Of a stretch of DNA of 64,000 nucleotides, positions 49,163 through 57,445 are shown one piece after another (positions within the stretch are counted from its first letter, which is position 1; every line of letters starts with the position of its first letter). The stretch is from NCBI RefSeq assembly GCF_008634025.1, contig NZ_PDCM01000002.1, positions 186,001-250,000 of the forward strand, in the 5' to 3' direction. The notes under the pieces were generated by a model. That model saw only the letters and a list, made by a program, of their open reading frames with translations. It made no database searches and was not told the DNA's origin. This stretch comes from Streptomyces albofaciens JCM 4342. GTDB taxonomy: Bacteria > Actinomycetota > Actinomycetes > Streptomycetales > Streptomycetaceae. A program made the position numbers and the translations under genes.

Positions 49163-50155
49163 ATGTCCGCTTCACATCGTGTCGTCATCGCCGTCTTCCC
49201 CGATGTCGACCTCCTCGATGTCACCGGCCCGGCCGAGGTCTTCGCGCTGGCCAACCGGGAGACCGGAGGCCGGGCCGGCTATGAGGTGCGCCTCGCCGGG
49301 CCGGTCGCCGGTGCGGTGCGTACGTCGGCGGGGGTGCAGCTGGTCGCCGACGTGGGCTTCGAGGACGTGCGCGGGCGGGTGGACACCCTGGTGGTTCCGG
49401 GCGCGGTCGACATGACCGAGGACGGGCCCGTCGCCCGTATCGATTCCGATGTCGTGGCGTGGGTGCAGCAGACGGCCCCGCACGCACGGCGGATCGCGTC
49501 GGTGTGTGTCGGCGCGCATGTGCTGGCCGCGGCCGGACTGCTGGACGGGAAGACGGCGACCACCCACTGGTCGACCGCCGCCCAGCTCGCCGCCGACCAC
49601 CCGGACGTCGTGGTCGACGCGGACCCGATCTTCGTCCGTTCCGGCTGCGGACGGCTGTGGACCGGGGCCGGGATCAGCGCCTGCCTGGACCTCGCGCTGG
49701 CTCTGGTGGCCGAGGACCTGGGCGAGCAGACGGCCCTGGCGGTGGCCCGGCAGCTGGTGATGTACCTCAAGCGGCAGGGCGGCCAGAGCCAGTTCTCCGT
49801 ACCGCTCAGCCGCCCGGCCGCCGAGCGCCGCGACATCGACGAGCTGCGTCTGTGGATCGCCGACCACCTCGACGAGGACCTGTCCGCGCCGGCACTGGCG
49901 GCCCGTATGTGCCTCAGCGAACGGCACTTCGCCCGCGTCTTCAAACAGGAGACCGGCAGCAGTCCCGGCGCCTACGTCGAAGCGGCCCGGGTCGAGATGG
50001 CCCGTCGTCTGCTGGAGACCACCGACTGCCCGCTCGACCAGGTCGCGGCCACGGCCGGACTCGGCTCGGCGGAAACCTTGCACCGGGCCTTCAGGCGCCA
50101 GCTCGCCACCACCCCGGCGGCCTACCGCCGCCGTTTCCGGGCTCACCCGGCCTGA
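49163..50155 (+). CDS. GlxA-type regulator (DJ-1/PfpI domain plus AraC helix-turn-helix)
   Basis: 330 residues. The N-terminal DJ-1/PfpI-like domain (about 5-180) has VVIAVFPDVDLLDVTGPAEV and the nucleophile-elbow region VCVGAHVLAAAGLLDGKTAT with its cysteine. The C-terminal AraC-type DNA-binding domain (about 225-325) has two helix-turn-helices (LAARMCLSERHFARVFKQET, VAATAGLGSAETLHRAFRRQ). GAGGA precedes the ATG. It lies just upstream of a cysteine hydrolase gene on the same strand, the likely target, as often seen for GlxA-type regulators with isochorismatase-fold enzymes. Confidence 0.93.
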   Translation: MSASHRVVIAVFPDVDLLDVTGPAEVFALANRETGGRAGYEVRLAGPVAGAVRTSAGVQLVADVGFEDVRGRVDTLVVPGAVDMTEDGPVARIDSDVVAWVQQTAPHARRIASVCVGAHVLAAAGLLDGKTATTHWSTAAQLAADHPDVVVDADPIFVRSGCGRLWTGAGISACLDLALALVAEDLGEQTALAVARQLVMYLKRQGGQSQFSVPLSRPAAERRDIDELRLWIADHLDEDLSAPALAARMCLSERHFARVFKQETGSSPGAYVEAARVEMARRLLETTDCPLDQVAATAGLGSAETLHRAFRRQLATTPAAYRRRFRAHPA

Positions 50156-50251
50156 AGTGCCGTTCCTGAATCGGCCTACTTCCTGGTGCCTGCCTACTTC
50201 CCGGCACCTGCATGTTCCTCAGCTGTTCCTCCCCCTCCGAAAGGTTCTCCG

Positions 50252-50881
50252 ATGACCGGCATCGCCCCGTCGCCGTCCACGCCCCTGCGCACCGTGATCG
50301 GGCTGGACAACCAGCCCCCTCGGCTGAGCGAGTCCGCCCTGCTCATGATCGACTTCCAGAACACCTACCGCACCGGCGTCATGACCCTGGACGGCGCCGA
50401 ACCGGCCCTCACGGCCGCCGCCCGCCTGCTGGAACGTGCCCGCGCCGCGGGTGTCCCCGTGGTGCACGTCGTCAACGACGGCGGCGAGAACACGCCGTAC
50501 GACATCCGTGCCCACATCGGTGCCATCAGCGACGCGGTGGCCCCGGTCGACGGTGAACCCGTCGTGGTCAAGCAGTTCCCCGACGCGTTCCACGCCACGG
50601 AGTTGGAGAAGACCTTGAGCGGTCTGGGCGTCGGGCCGGGCAGCGGCCGGGATCTCGTGCTGGCCGGGTTCATGACACACATGTGCGTGACCTTCACCGC
50701 GCAGGGCGCCTTCCGCCTCGGCTACCGGCCCACCGTCGTCGCCGAAGCCACCGCCACCCGCGCCCTCGCCGCTCCCGACGGCACGGTCCTGACCGCGGCC
50801 GCCCTCCAGACCGCCGCCCTGACCACCGTCACGGACCTGTTCGGTCTCGTCGTCCCGACCGTCGGCAGCCTCCGCGACTGA
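50252..50881 (+). CDS. Isochorismatase-fold cysteine hydrolase
   Basis: 209-residue cysteine hydrolase. The catalytic triad is visible: Asp in LLMIDFQNTYRTG, Lys in VVVKQFPDAF and Cys in GFMTHMCVTFTA. The ATG at 50252 has GAAAGG upstream. Such enzymes cut amides or isochorismate-type ethers (nicotinamidase, ureidosuccinamate, streptothricin-type amide hydrolases). Its position after a GlxA-type regulator suggests substrate-induced expression. The exact substrate is not predictable. Confidence 0.9.
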   Translation: MTGIAPSPSTPLRTVIGLDNQPPRLSESALLMIDFQNTYRTGVMTLDGAEPALTAAARLLERARAAGVPVVHVVNDGGENTPYDIRAHIGAISDAVAPVDGEPVVVKQFPDAFHATELEKTLSGLGVGPGSGRDLVLAGFMTHMCVTFTAQGAFRLGYRPTVVAEATATRALAAPDGTVLTAAALQTAALTTVTDLFGLVVPTVGSLRD

Positions 50882-51080
50882 CGGGGTGGTCCGGAAGTCG
50901 ATGGTGATCGGCAGCGCCGCGATGCCGATCACCGCGCCCCGAGCCCAGGTGGCCGCCGTGGACGGGCCGAGACTTCGGGCGCATGGCGTCGGGCGGCCGA
51001 CGGCCGGTGGGTACGGCCTCCGCGCCCCGGTCCGACGCACCGTCCCGTATCGCACGGCCCCCTATCACGCCGCCCGTGTC

Positions 51081-52019
51081 TCACTCCACCCCCGCCACTC
51101 CCGTCCCCACGTCCATGCCCTCCGTGTCCCCGAGCCGTTCCAGCAGCTCACGCAGCTGCCGCGTCTCCTCGTCCGGCAACGGCAGCAGTGGCGGCCGCGG
51201 CCACCCGACCCCCCGGCCCTGGATCTCCAGGCCGGCCTTGACGGCCCGGGGCAGCCCATGGCCGACGATGAACCGTAGGAACGGCAGGAGCTCCGCCAGG
51301 ACCGCGTCCGCCCGTTCCTCGTCCCCGCGCGTCGCCGCGGCGTACAGCTCGGTGCACCACCGGGGGACGAGGCACGGCGCCGCGGTGCACCAGCCGACGG
51401 CGCCGGAGCGGAAGGCTTCGAGTGCGACCGGATTGCTCCCGTTGTAGACCGACAGCGTCCCGTCGGACAGGTCGCGGAGGGCCCGGAAGCGGGCGACGTC
51501 GCCGGAGCTCTCCTTGACCATGGTGAGGTTCGGGATCTTGCGCGCGAGCGCGACCACCTTTTCCGGCCGGAGGTCGACTCCGGTGGTGCCCGGGTTGTTG
51601 TAGAGCATCACCGGGAGGCCGGTCGCCGCCGCGACCGTGGCGAAGTGCTGTTCGAGTTCCGCTTCGGTCAGTTTCCAGTACGTCTGCGCCAGCACCATGA
51701 GCGCGGTGGCTCCGTGGCGGGCGGCCACGCGGGCGCGGCGTACCGTTTCCGCGGTGCTCCAGTGCGAGACGCCGACCAGGGTGGGCAGCCGTCCGGCGAC
51801 GGTGTGGAGGGTGGTCTCGCAGACGGCGTCCCACTCGCCCTCCGTGAGGTACGCGCTTTCGCCGGCGCTGCCCAGCGGAGCGATGGCGTGGCTGTCGGCG
51901 TCGACCAGTTCGCCGACGAGCCGGCGCAACGCGGCCAGGTCGACCTCGCCGGTGTCCGTGGCGAAGGGGGTGACGGGGTAGGAGATGATGCCGCGTAACG
52001 GTATCGGCGCCGTTGTCAT
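51081..52019 (-). CDS. DapA-like (class I) aldolase/dehydratase
   Basis: 312-residue member of the dihydrodipicolinate synthase/N-acetylneuraminate lyase family. The Schiff-base lysine is in LTMVKESSGD and the catalytic tyrosine in VMLYNNPGTTG. GSAGESAYLTEGE is the pyruvate-binding GxxGE loop. The start overlaps the stop of the class II aldolase gene (TGATG), so the two work together, probably in breaking down a sugar acid or aromatic/hydroxy-acid substrate to pyruvate. It is not the lysine-biosynthesis enzyme by context. Confidence 0.9.
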   Translation of the reverse strand: MTTAPIPLRGIISYPVTPFATDTGEVDLAALRRLVGELVDADSHAIAPLGSAGESAYLTEGEWDAVCETTLHTVAGRLPTLVGVSHWSTAETVRRARVAARHGATALMVLAQTYWKLTEAELEQHFATVAAATGLPVMLYNNPGTTGVDLRPEKVVALARKIPNLTMVKESSGDVARFRALRDLSDGTLSVYNGSNPVALEAFRSGAVGWCTAAPCLVPRWCTELYAAATRGDEERADAVLAELLPFLRFIVGHGLPRAVKAGLEIQGRGVGWPRPPLLPLPDEETRQLRELLERLGDTEGMDVGTGVAGVE

Positions 52020-52816
52020 CAGAGGTTCACCTTGCCCGTGATGCAGTCGGGGTGGTTGCGGAGTGCCTTGCGCGCGTAGTAGGCGAAGTTCGCCTGGTTG
52101 CGCCGGTCCGTGGAGGTCCAGTCATGGGCCTCGCGGGCGAGGGCCGGGTCCAGCGGCCGGATGGTGCCCGCCGCCATGGCGAGCAGTTGGAGGCGGGCCG
52201 CGCGCTCGATGAGCAGCGCGAGGTTGCAGGCTTCCTCGACGGTGGCGCCGGTGACGAGCTGGCCGTGGTGGGCCAGGAGGATGGCGCGCTTGTCGCCGAG
52301 GGCGGCGGAGATGATCTCGCCTTCCTCGTTGCCCACCGGTACGCCCGGCCACTCCTTGAGGAAGGCGCAGTCGTCGTACAGCGGTGTGGTGTCCACCTGG
52401 GAGACCACGAGGGGCACTTCGAGCATCGCGAGGGCGGCCGTGTGCAGGGCGTGCGTGTGGATGATGCAGTGGACGTCAGGACGGGCCCGGTAGATCCAGG
52501 TGTGGAACCGGTTCGCGGGGTTGGGCATGCCCTCCCCTTCCAGCACCTGTAGGTCCTCGTCCACCAGCAGGAGGTTGTCCTCGGTGATCTCGTCGAAGCC
52601 GAGGCCCAGGCGCTGGGTGTAGTAGGTGCCCGGCTGCTGTCCGCGGGCGCTGATCTGTCCGGCGAGACCGGAGTCGTGCCCGCCGTCGTAGGCGATGCGG
52701 CACGTCAGGGCCAGCTTCTGCCGGGTGGTCAGGTCCGAGTCCGCGAAATGCTCGTCCATCTGCCGCTCGGCGCGGTCGATGAGTACGTTCTTCGGGTCGT
52801 GCAGGGTGTTCGCCAC
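52019..52816 (-). CDS. Class II aldolase/adducin-family protein
   Basis: 265-residue zinc-dependent class II aldolase-fold protein. The metal-ligand histidines are in CIIHTHALHTAALA, and ILLAHHGQLVTGATVEEA carries the late His. The GTG start at 52814-52816 has GGGAG five bases upstream. It is the first gene of a two-gene operon with the DapA-like aldolase, and divergent from an XRE-cupin regulator. Family members are aldolases or decarboxylases of sugar phosphates and hydroxy acids. Substrate unknown. Confidence 0.9.
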   Translation of the reverse strand: MANTLHDPKNVLIDRAERQMDEHFADSDLTTRQKLALTCRIAYDGGHDSGLAGQISARGQQPGTYYTQRLGLGFDEITEDNLLLVDEDLQVLEGEGMPNPANRFHTWIYRARPDVHCIIHTHALHTAALAMLEVPLVVSQVDTTPLYDDCAFLKEWPGVPVGNEEGEIISAALGDKRAILLAHHGQLVTGATVEEACNLALLIERAARLQLLAMAAGTIRPLDPALAREAHDWTSTDRRNQANFAYYARKALRNHPDCITGKVNL

Positions 52817-52972
52817 TTCTGCTCCCGTTCCGGGGCGCCGGTCCGCGCCGGCGGCCCCGTCTTCCGGTGCCGCTCGTCCCGTGCGACACTGCGAGGAAAC
52901 TTGGTTCACCGTAGGACACCGTGTGTCATGCCACAAGGTGTTGCTCGCACCGGGGCGCGCGTGGCGGAAAGC

Positions 52973-53060
52973 GGTCGGTGACCGGGCAACAAGGGTTCAC
53001 GGACGTGGTCGGTGACCGGGCAACCAGGGTGCGCGGACGTGGTCGGTGATCGGTGATCGG
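52973..53060. repeat. 34-base tandem repeat in a divergent regulatory region
   Basis: Two 34-base copies (52973-53006, 53007-53040; three mismatches) start GGTCGGTGACCGGGCAAC. A third partial copy follows at 53041. They fill the gap between the aldolase operon and the XRE-cupin gene, right up to the latter's ribosome site, so they may be regulator-binding repeats. Confidence 0.75.
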
Positions 53061-53072
53061 GGGAAGCGGCCG

Positions 53073-53645
53073 GTGTTCAATCGGGTGCGGCAACTGCGCA
53101 AGGAGCGGCTGATGACGCTGGAGGCGCTCGCCGAGCGCTCCGGCGTCACGAAGAGCTATCTCTCCAAGGTCGAACGCGGTCGGAGCGTCCCCTCGATCGC
53201 CGTCGGCGCCTCGCTGGCCAGGGCCCTGGACGTCCCGCTGGACCAGTTGTTCACCGATACGCAGGAGCTGACCGAGGTCACCGTCACCCGGGCCGGGGAC
53301 CGGCGGCCGCTCACCTCCGAGGACGAGCCCGGGACCCGTTACGAGGGCATAGCGCTCCGGGCCGGCGCCAAGAAGATGACCCCGTTCATGCTGTATCCCC
53401 CGCACGACACCGGCCCGGTGCCCTTCCGGGACCATCCGGGCGAGGAATTCCTCTTCGTCCATCAAGGGCGGGCCGAACTGCTCTTCCCCTCCCGGACCAT
53501 CACGCTCGGGCCGGGCGATTCCGCGTACTTCAAGGCGACCGCGCCGCACAAGGTCCGCTCCTTGGGTGCGGAGCGCGCCGCCGTACTGCTCCTGGTGTGT
53601 GACGACCTGGACGGGGCGGAGCCGCCCCACCCGCGGCTGCCCTGA
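53073..53645 (+). CDS. XRE-family regulator with C-terminal cupin
   Basis: 190 residues. The helix-turn-helix at 5-58 includes LEALAERSGVTKSYLSKVER. The cupin sensor domain at 85-185 has DHPGEEFLFVHQGRAEL and PGDSAYFKATAPHKVRS. The GTG at 53073 is chosen over one nine codons upstream because GGGGGAAG lies at good distance. Such proteins sense a small metabolite through the cupin. Divergence from the two-aldolase operon makes that operon the probable target. Confidence 0.88.
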   Translation: MFNRVRQLRKERLMTLEALAERSGVTKSYLSKVERGRSVPSIAVGASLARALDVPLDQLFTDTQELTEVTVTRAGDRRPLTSEDEPGTRYEGIALRAGAKKMTPFMLYPPHDTGPVPFRDHPGEEFLFVHQGRAELLFPSRTITLGPGDSAYFKATAPHKVRSLGAERAAVLLLVCDDLDGAEPPHPRLP

Positions 53646-53693
53646 ACGGGCGGGCCGGCTCCGCGCGGTCTCCCGGCCGTCGGCCGGCCGCGC

Positions 53694-54716
53694 TCAGGAG
53701 GCGGCCAGCGGCACCGTGATCTCCTTCAGCCAGGCGCGGCGGGCGAAGTCGCGGGCCTTGATGACGACCGCGTCGTGGCGCACCTCGACCTGGAGGCCCT
53801 GGTTGAAGGTGCCGCCGACGGAGACTTCGCCGCCCTTGCCGTCGTCCCGGTAACCGGTCTGGATCGCACCGGTGTTGACCACCGTGAACCCGCTGAGATT
53901 CGCGGTGCCGGGCACCACGCGGCGCACCACCCAGTCGGAGAGTTCCAGGTCCCAGTGGGTGTGGCCGCAGAAGAGGAACACGTCGGGGTGGCGGCCGAGC
54001 AGGCCCAGCAGGCGGTCGGCCTGGAGGTAGTCGCTCGCGTAGAGCTTGTTGCGGGTGCCGGAGACCGTGTTGGGCAGGGGGTGGTGGGTGATCACCATGA
54101 CCGGCCGGCGGCGGCGCGACCAGTACCAGAGCCGGTTCTCCAGCCACGCGAACTGCGCCTCGCTGATCCAGACCTCGTCCCAGAGCTTGGGGTCGTGGTA
54201 GTGCATGTACCGCTCGGTGCCGAGGGTCAGTACGGGGACGCCGCCGAAGGAGGTCTCCGCGTGGACCGTGTTGCGCCGGGCGAAGCGGTGGAAGCTGCGG
54301 AAGAGGGAGTCCTCGGTGGTGTCGTTGGGCCAGGTGTCCTGCGACAGGGTGCCGGGATCGCGCCACTTCGGTACGTAGAACTCGTGGTTGCCGATGGCCC
54401 AGGCGATGTCGCGCGGGTGGGGGTGGCGCTCCAGTTCGGCGCCGACCTGCGCGTACTCGGCGTCGTAGCCGCGCGGCGTGATGTCGCCCGCGACGGCGAG
54501 GCCCGCGCTGCGCGGATTGACGGCCGCCATGTCGTCCAGGGCCCGGCCGAAGTCGCGCAGGTCCCCTTGGATGTCGCTGATGACGTTGAACCGTACGGGC
54601 TGACGGCCGGGCCACCGTCCGAGGGGCCCCGGGGCGGTGGCGTGGGCCTGCGGGGCACCGGCGGCGACCGCCAGTGCGGCGCCTCCACCGGCGGTGAGAA
54701 GGGATCTGCGGTCCAT
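53694..54716 (-). CDS. Tat-exported metallophosphoesterase
   Basis: 340 residues. Tat-type signal (MDRRSLLTAGGGAALAVAAG) ending in AHA. The calcineurin-like metal-site motifs are present in order: SDIQGD (Gln in place of the usual His), AGDITPRG, IGNHEFY, ITHHPLP and CGHTHWD. It should hydrolyse phosphoesters outside the cell, or act on wall or nucleotide phosphates. CGGAG is seven bases before the ATG. Confidence 0.9.
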   Translation of the reverse strand: MDRRSLLTAGGGAALAVAAGAPQAHATAPGPLGRWPGRQPVRFNVISDIQGDLRDFGRALDDMAAVNPRSAGLAVAGDITPRGYDAEYAQVGAELERHPHPRDIAWAIGNHEFYVPKWRDPGTLSQDTWPNDTTEDSLFRSFHRFARRNTVHAETSFGGVPVLTLGTERYMHYHDPKLWDEVWISEAQFAWLENRLWYWSRRRRPVMVITHHPLPNTVSGTRNKLYASDYLQADRLLGLLGRHPDVFLFCGHTHWDLELSDWVVRRVVPGTANLSGFTVVNTGAIQTGYRDDGKGGEVSVGGTFNQGLQVEVRHDAVVIKARDFARRAWLKEITVPLAAS

Positions 54717-54740
54717 GTGCGGCTCCGTGTCCGTGCGACG

Positions 54741-54768
54741 TGCGGCATGCGGCATGCGGCATGCGGCA
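54741..54768. repeat. Four tandem TGCGGCA heptamers
   Basis: Four perfect copies of a 7-base unit lie immediately upstream of the metallophosphoesterase ribosome region, within a 250-base gap that has no gene. Confidence 0.75.
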
Positions 54769-54889
54769 TGGGAATGAGGCCATGCCGTTGGTGAAGATCA
54801 CGGAGCTGGGTGCATCACGGCGAACGCTCGGGGGTCGGGTACGTGAGCAGGGCATGAACAAGGGCGCGGGCCGATCCGCGCCTTACGAG

Positions 54890-55062
54890 CAGTCCTCAGG
54901 GCCGCCCTCAAGGCCTTCTGCCGAGCCGTCCTCCGGGCCGCCCGCAGGGCCGTTTGCCGAGCCGTCCTCAGGGCTCAGGGCCGTCCCCCGATCCGCCCGC
55001 GCTCCGGTCCGACTCCCCCATGTTCCGTACCGGTTCCCCCGTGTTCCGTACCGGCTCCCCAG
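54890..55062. repeat. Repeat-rich 3' end of the TetR gene and its flank
   Basis: Imperfect GCCGAGCCGTCCTC(A/C)GGGC units (54890-54975) lie just past the stop of the TetR gene. Within the gene, two copies of a 21-base unit (TGTTCCGTACCGG core, about 55018-55058) encode EPVRNTG/EPVRNMG in the C-terminal tail. This suggests slippage-driven growth of the tail. Confidence 0.6.
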
Positions 55063-55765
55063 CGCTCCCCTCCGCTTCCTCCGTGCTCCCCTTCCGTACG
55101 CCCGTACTCCCTTCGGCCTCTCCCCTGCCGCCCACCGGTTCCGGAGCAGGAGCCAGGACCAGTGGCAGATACACCTCATCGACGATCTCGATGACGGTCT
55201 CGTCCTCGACGGGGGCCCCGAACAGCAGGAATTCGTTGCGCAGCAGATCGGTGGCGACGGTGGCCCGCCGGGAGCCGAGCACCCAGGGCTGCACCTCGCC
55301 GCGCTCGACGGCGCGTTGCAGGATGCCCCGGATGCCCACCGGCCCCACCGTGTGGACCCGTTCGCGGATCAGCCGGGCGAACTCGGGGTCGCGGGTCATC
55401 TCCCCGAGCAGGCCGCGCAGGATGCCTCCGATCGGCGTGGCCATCTTCGCCGACATCAGCCGCAGCAGGGCGATCACATCGCCGCGCAGCGTGCCGGTGT
55501 CGGGCAGGTCCAGCTCGGAGAAGCCGCGCACTTTGCAGGCGTCCAGCACGAGTTCGGCGCGGCCGGTCCAGCGGCGGTAGAGGGCGGCCTTGCTCGTACG
55601 GGCGCGGGCCGCGACGCGCTCCATGGTCAGCGCGGCGTAGCCCACCTCCGTCAGCTCCTCCAGCGCCGCGGTCAGGATCGCGTTCTCCAGCTCCTCGCCG
55701 CGGCGCCGGGGCCCTTTGCGGTGGTCGGCGGCGGGTGGGGCGGTCCGGTCGGCGTGCGGTGACAG
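54968..55765 (-). CDS. TetR-family regulator, apparent CTG start
   Basis: 265 residues from a CTG at 55763-55765, five bases after GAGGAG. The nearest conventional start in frame is GTG at 55645, which would remove the first helix of the DNA-binding domain (GEELENAILTAALEELTEVG). The rest of the helix-turn-helix is LTMERVAARARTSKAALYRR. After a standard ligand domain, the last 60 residues are a Gly/Glu/Ser repeat-rich tail. It diverges from the P450-ferredoxin pair, and two matching operators lie between them, so it is their probable repressor. Confidence 0.85.
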   Translation of the reverse strand: MSPHADRTAPPAADHRKGPRRRGEELENAILTAALEELTEVGYAALTMERVAARARTSKAALYRRWTGRAELVLDACKVRGFSELDLPDTGTLRGDVIALLRLMSAKMATPIGGILRGLLGEMTRDPEFARLIRERVHTVGPVGIRGILQRAVERGEVQPWVLGSRRATVATDLLRNEFLLFGAPVEDETVIEIVDEVYLPLVLAPAPEPVGGRGEAEGSTGVRKGSTEEAEGSAGEPVRNTGEPVRNMGESDRSAGGSGDGPEP

Positions 55766-55785
55766 CGTGACTCCTCGAAGTTTAC

Positions 55786-55852
55786 CGAGAGGACGTTGCG
55801 TTCTCTAAGTGCGCAGTCTAGCCTCCAAGTTAGAGAACTCACCGTTCCTTAA
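55786..55852. promoter_or_regulatory. Two operators flanking a P450 promoter
   Basis: Site 1 (55786-55808) and site 2 (55830-55852) share the layout TTAGAGAAC-N5-GTTCTCTAA, each with one perfect 9-base half. Their centres are 44 bases apart, about four helical turns. Between them lies a plus-strand promoter: TTGCGT (55796-55801), 17 bases, TAGCCT (55819-55824). Site 1 covers the -35 and site 2 the transcription start, ideal for repression by the divergent TetR. Confidence 0.8.
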
Positions 55853-55881
55853 AGCGAGTGTCAAAGACTTCGAGGGGACCG

Positions 55882-57102
55882 ATGACCGAGACCTCCAGCA
55901 CCCTCCCCGCCCAGGACGCCCCCGCCTTCCCCAGCGACCGCACTTGCCCGTACGGGCTGCCCGGGACGTACGCCCGGTTACGCGACAGCCAGGACGCGCT
56001 GCGCCCGGTGACCCTGTACGACGGCCGCACCGCCTGGGTCGTCACCAAGCACGAGGCCGCGCGCCAACTGCTCGCCGACCCGCGGCTCTCCTCGGACCGC
56101 ACCCACCCCGACTTTCCGCTCACCTCCCCGCGCCTGGCGGGCCTGCGCGGCCGCCGGCCCGCCTTCATCAGCATGGATCCGCCCGAGCACGGGGCCCGCC
56201 GCCGGATGACGATCAGCGAGTTCACCGTCAAGCGCATCAAGGGCATGCGGCCGGACATCGAGCGGATCGTGCACGGCTTCCTCGACGAGATGCTCGCCGC
56301 GGGCCCGCCCGCCGACCTGGTGAGCCGGTTCGCGCTGCCGGTGCCCTCCATGGTGATCTGCCAACTGCTCGGCGTGCCCTACGCCGACCACGACTTCTTC
56401 CAGGACGCCAGCCGGCGCCTGGTGCAGTCGACGGACGCGGCGGAAGCCACCGGCGCGCGCGACGACCTGGAGCGCTATCTGGACGGGCTGATCACCACCC
56501 TGGAGTCCGAGCCCGGGCCCGGACTCCTCGGGGCGCTGGTCACCCGGCAGCTCGCGGACGGCGCCATCGACCGCGACGAGCTGATCTCGAACGCACTGCT
56601 GCTGCTCGTCGCCGGTCACGAGACGACCGCGTCCATGACCTCCCTCAGCGTCATCACCCTGCTCGAACACCCCGAGCAGCACGCCGCCCTGCGCGCCGAT
56701 CCGGCGCTGATCCCGGGCGCGGTCGAAGAGTTGCTGCGCTACCTCGCCATCGCCGATGTGGCGGGCGCCCGCCGTGCCACCGCCGACATCGAGATCGACG
56801 GGCAGCTCATCCGGGCCGGCGACGGCGTGATCGTCGTCCACTCCATCGCGAACCGCGACGCCGGGGTGTTCGAGGACCCGGACACCTTCGACATCCACCG
56901 TTCGGCCCGCCACCACCTCTCCTTCGGCTACGGCGTCCACCAGTGCCTCGGCCAGAACCTGGCCCGCCTCGAACTGGAGATCATCCTGACCGCGCTGTTC
57001 GAGCGCATTCCCACCCTGCGGCTGGCCACACCGGTCGAGCGGCTGACCCTGCGGCCGGGCAGCACCATCCAGGGCGTCAACGAACTCCCCGTCACCTGGT
57101 GA
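55882..57102 (+). CDS. Cytochrome P450 (CYP105-like layout)
   Basis: 406-residue class I bacterial P450. I-helix AGHETTAS, ExxR in VEELLRY, heme loop FGYGVHQCLGQNLAR and end LPVTW are all canonical. The ATG at 55882 follows CGAGGGG. A 3Fe-4S ferredoxin gene follows after 20 bases, and a divergent TetR controls the promoter. This is the classic arrangement of inducible xenobiotic-oxidising P450s in Streptomyces (CYP105 type). Substrate unknown. Confidence 0.94.
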   Translation: MTETSSTLPAQDAPAFPSDRTCPYGLPGTYARLRDSQDALRPVTLYDGRTAWVVTKHEAARQLLADPRLSSDRTHPDFPLTSPRLAGLRGRRPAFISMDPPEHGARRRMTISEFTVKRIKGMRPDIERIVHGFLDEMLAAGPPADLVSRFALPVPSMVICQLLGVPYADHDFFQDASRRLVQSTDAAEATGARDDLERYLDGLITTLESEPGPGLLGALVTRQLADGAIDRDELISNALLLLVAGHETTASMTSLSVITLLEHPEQHAALRADPALIPGAVEELLRYLAIADVAGARRATADIEIDGQLIRAGDGVIVVHSIANRDAGVFEDPDTFDIHRSARHHLSFGYGVHQCLGQNLARLELEIILTALFERIPTLRLATPVERLTLRPGSTIQGVNELPVTW

Positions 57103-57122
57103 GCGGGGCGAAGGGAGCGACC

Positions 57123-57314
57123 ATGCACGTGACCGCCGACCGGGACGTGTGCGTCGGCGCCGGGATGTGCGCGCTGACCGCGCCCGGCGTCTTCGACCAG
57201 GACGACGACGGGCTCGTCACCGTCCTGGCCTCCGACATCGAGGAGGGGAGCCGGGACGCCGTGCGCGAGGCCGGCATGCTGTGCCCGTCCGGAGCCCTTC
57301 GCGTCACGGAGTAG
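57123..57314 (+). CDS. 3Fe-4S-type ferredoxin
   Basis: 63 residues. Cysteines in CVGAGMCALTAPGVF and the final CPSGAL give the three-ligand pattern of Streptomyces 3Fe-4S ferredoxins, which deliver electrons to P450s. It is co-transcribed with the P450 just upstream and should be its redox partner. A reductase must come from elsewhere. Confidence 0.92.
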   Translation: MHVTADRDVCVGAGMCALTAPGVFDQDDDGLVTVLASDIEEGSRDAVREAGMLCPSGALRVTE

Positions 57315-57343
57315 AACGGCACGGAAGGCACGGCCGAAGCCGG

Positions 57344-57400
57344 GCCGGGGCCGTACGCGAGGATCCCGCACGGGAGACCGCGTACGGGCGCGGCCCCGGC
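57344..57400. terminator. Long hairpin terminator
   Basis: The arms CCGTACGCG/CGCGTACGG and GCCGGGG/CCCCGGC pair with a six-base bulge between them. It lies between the ferredoxin gene and the convergent GNAT gene. Confidence 0.7.
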
Positions 57401-57445
57401 GGCCGTCGTGCGATCATCTCTGCTCACCCGTCCGTCCCTCTCGGG

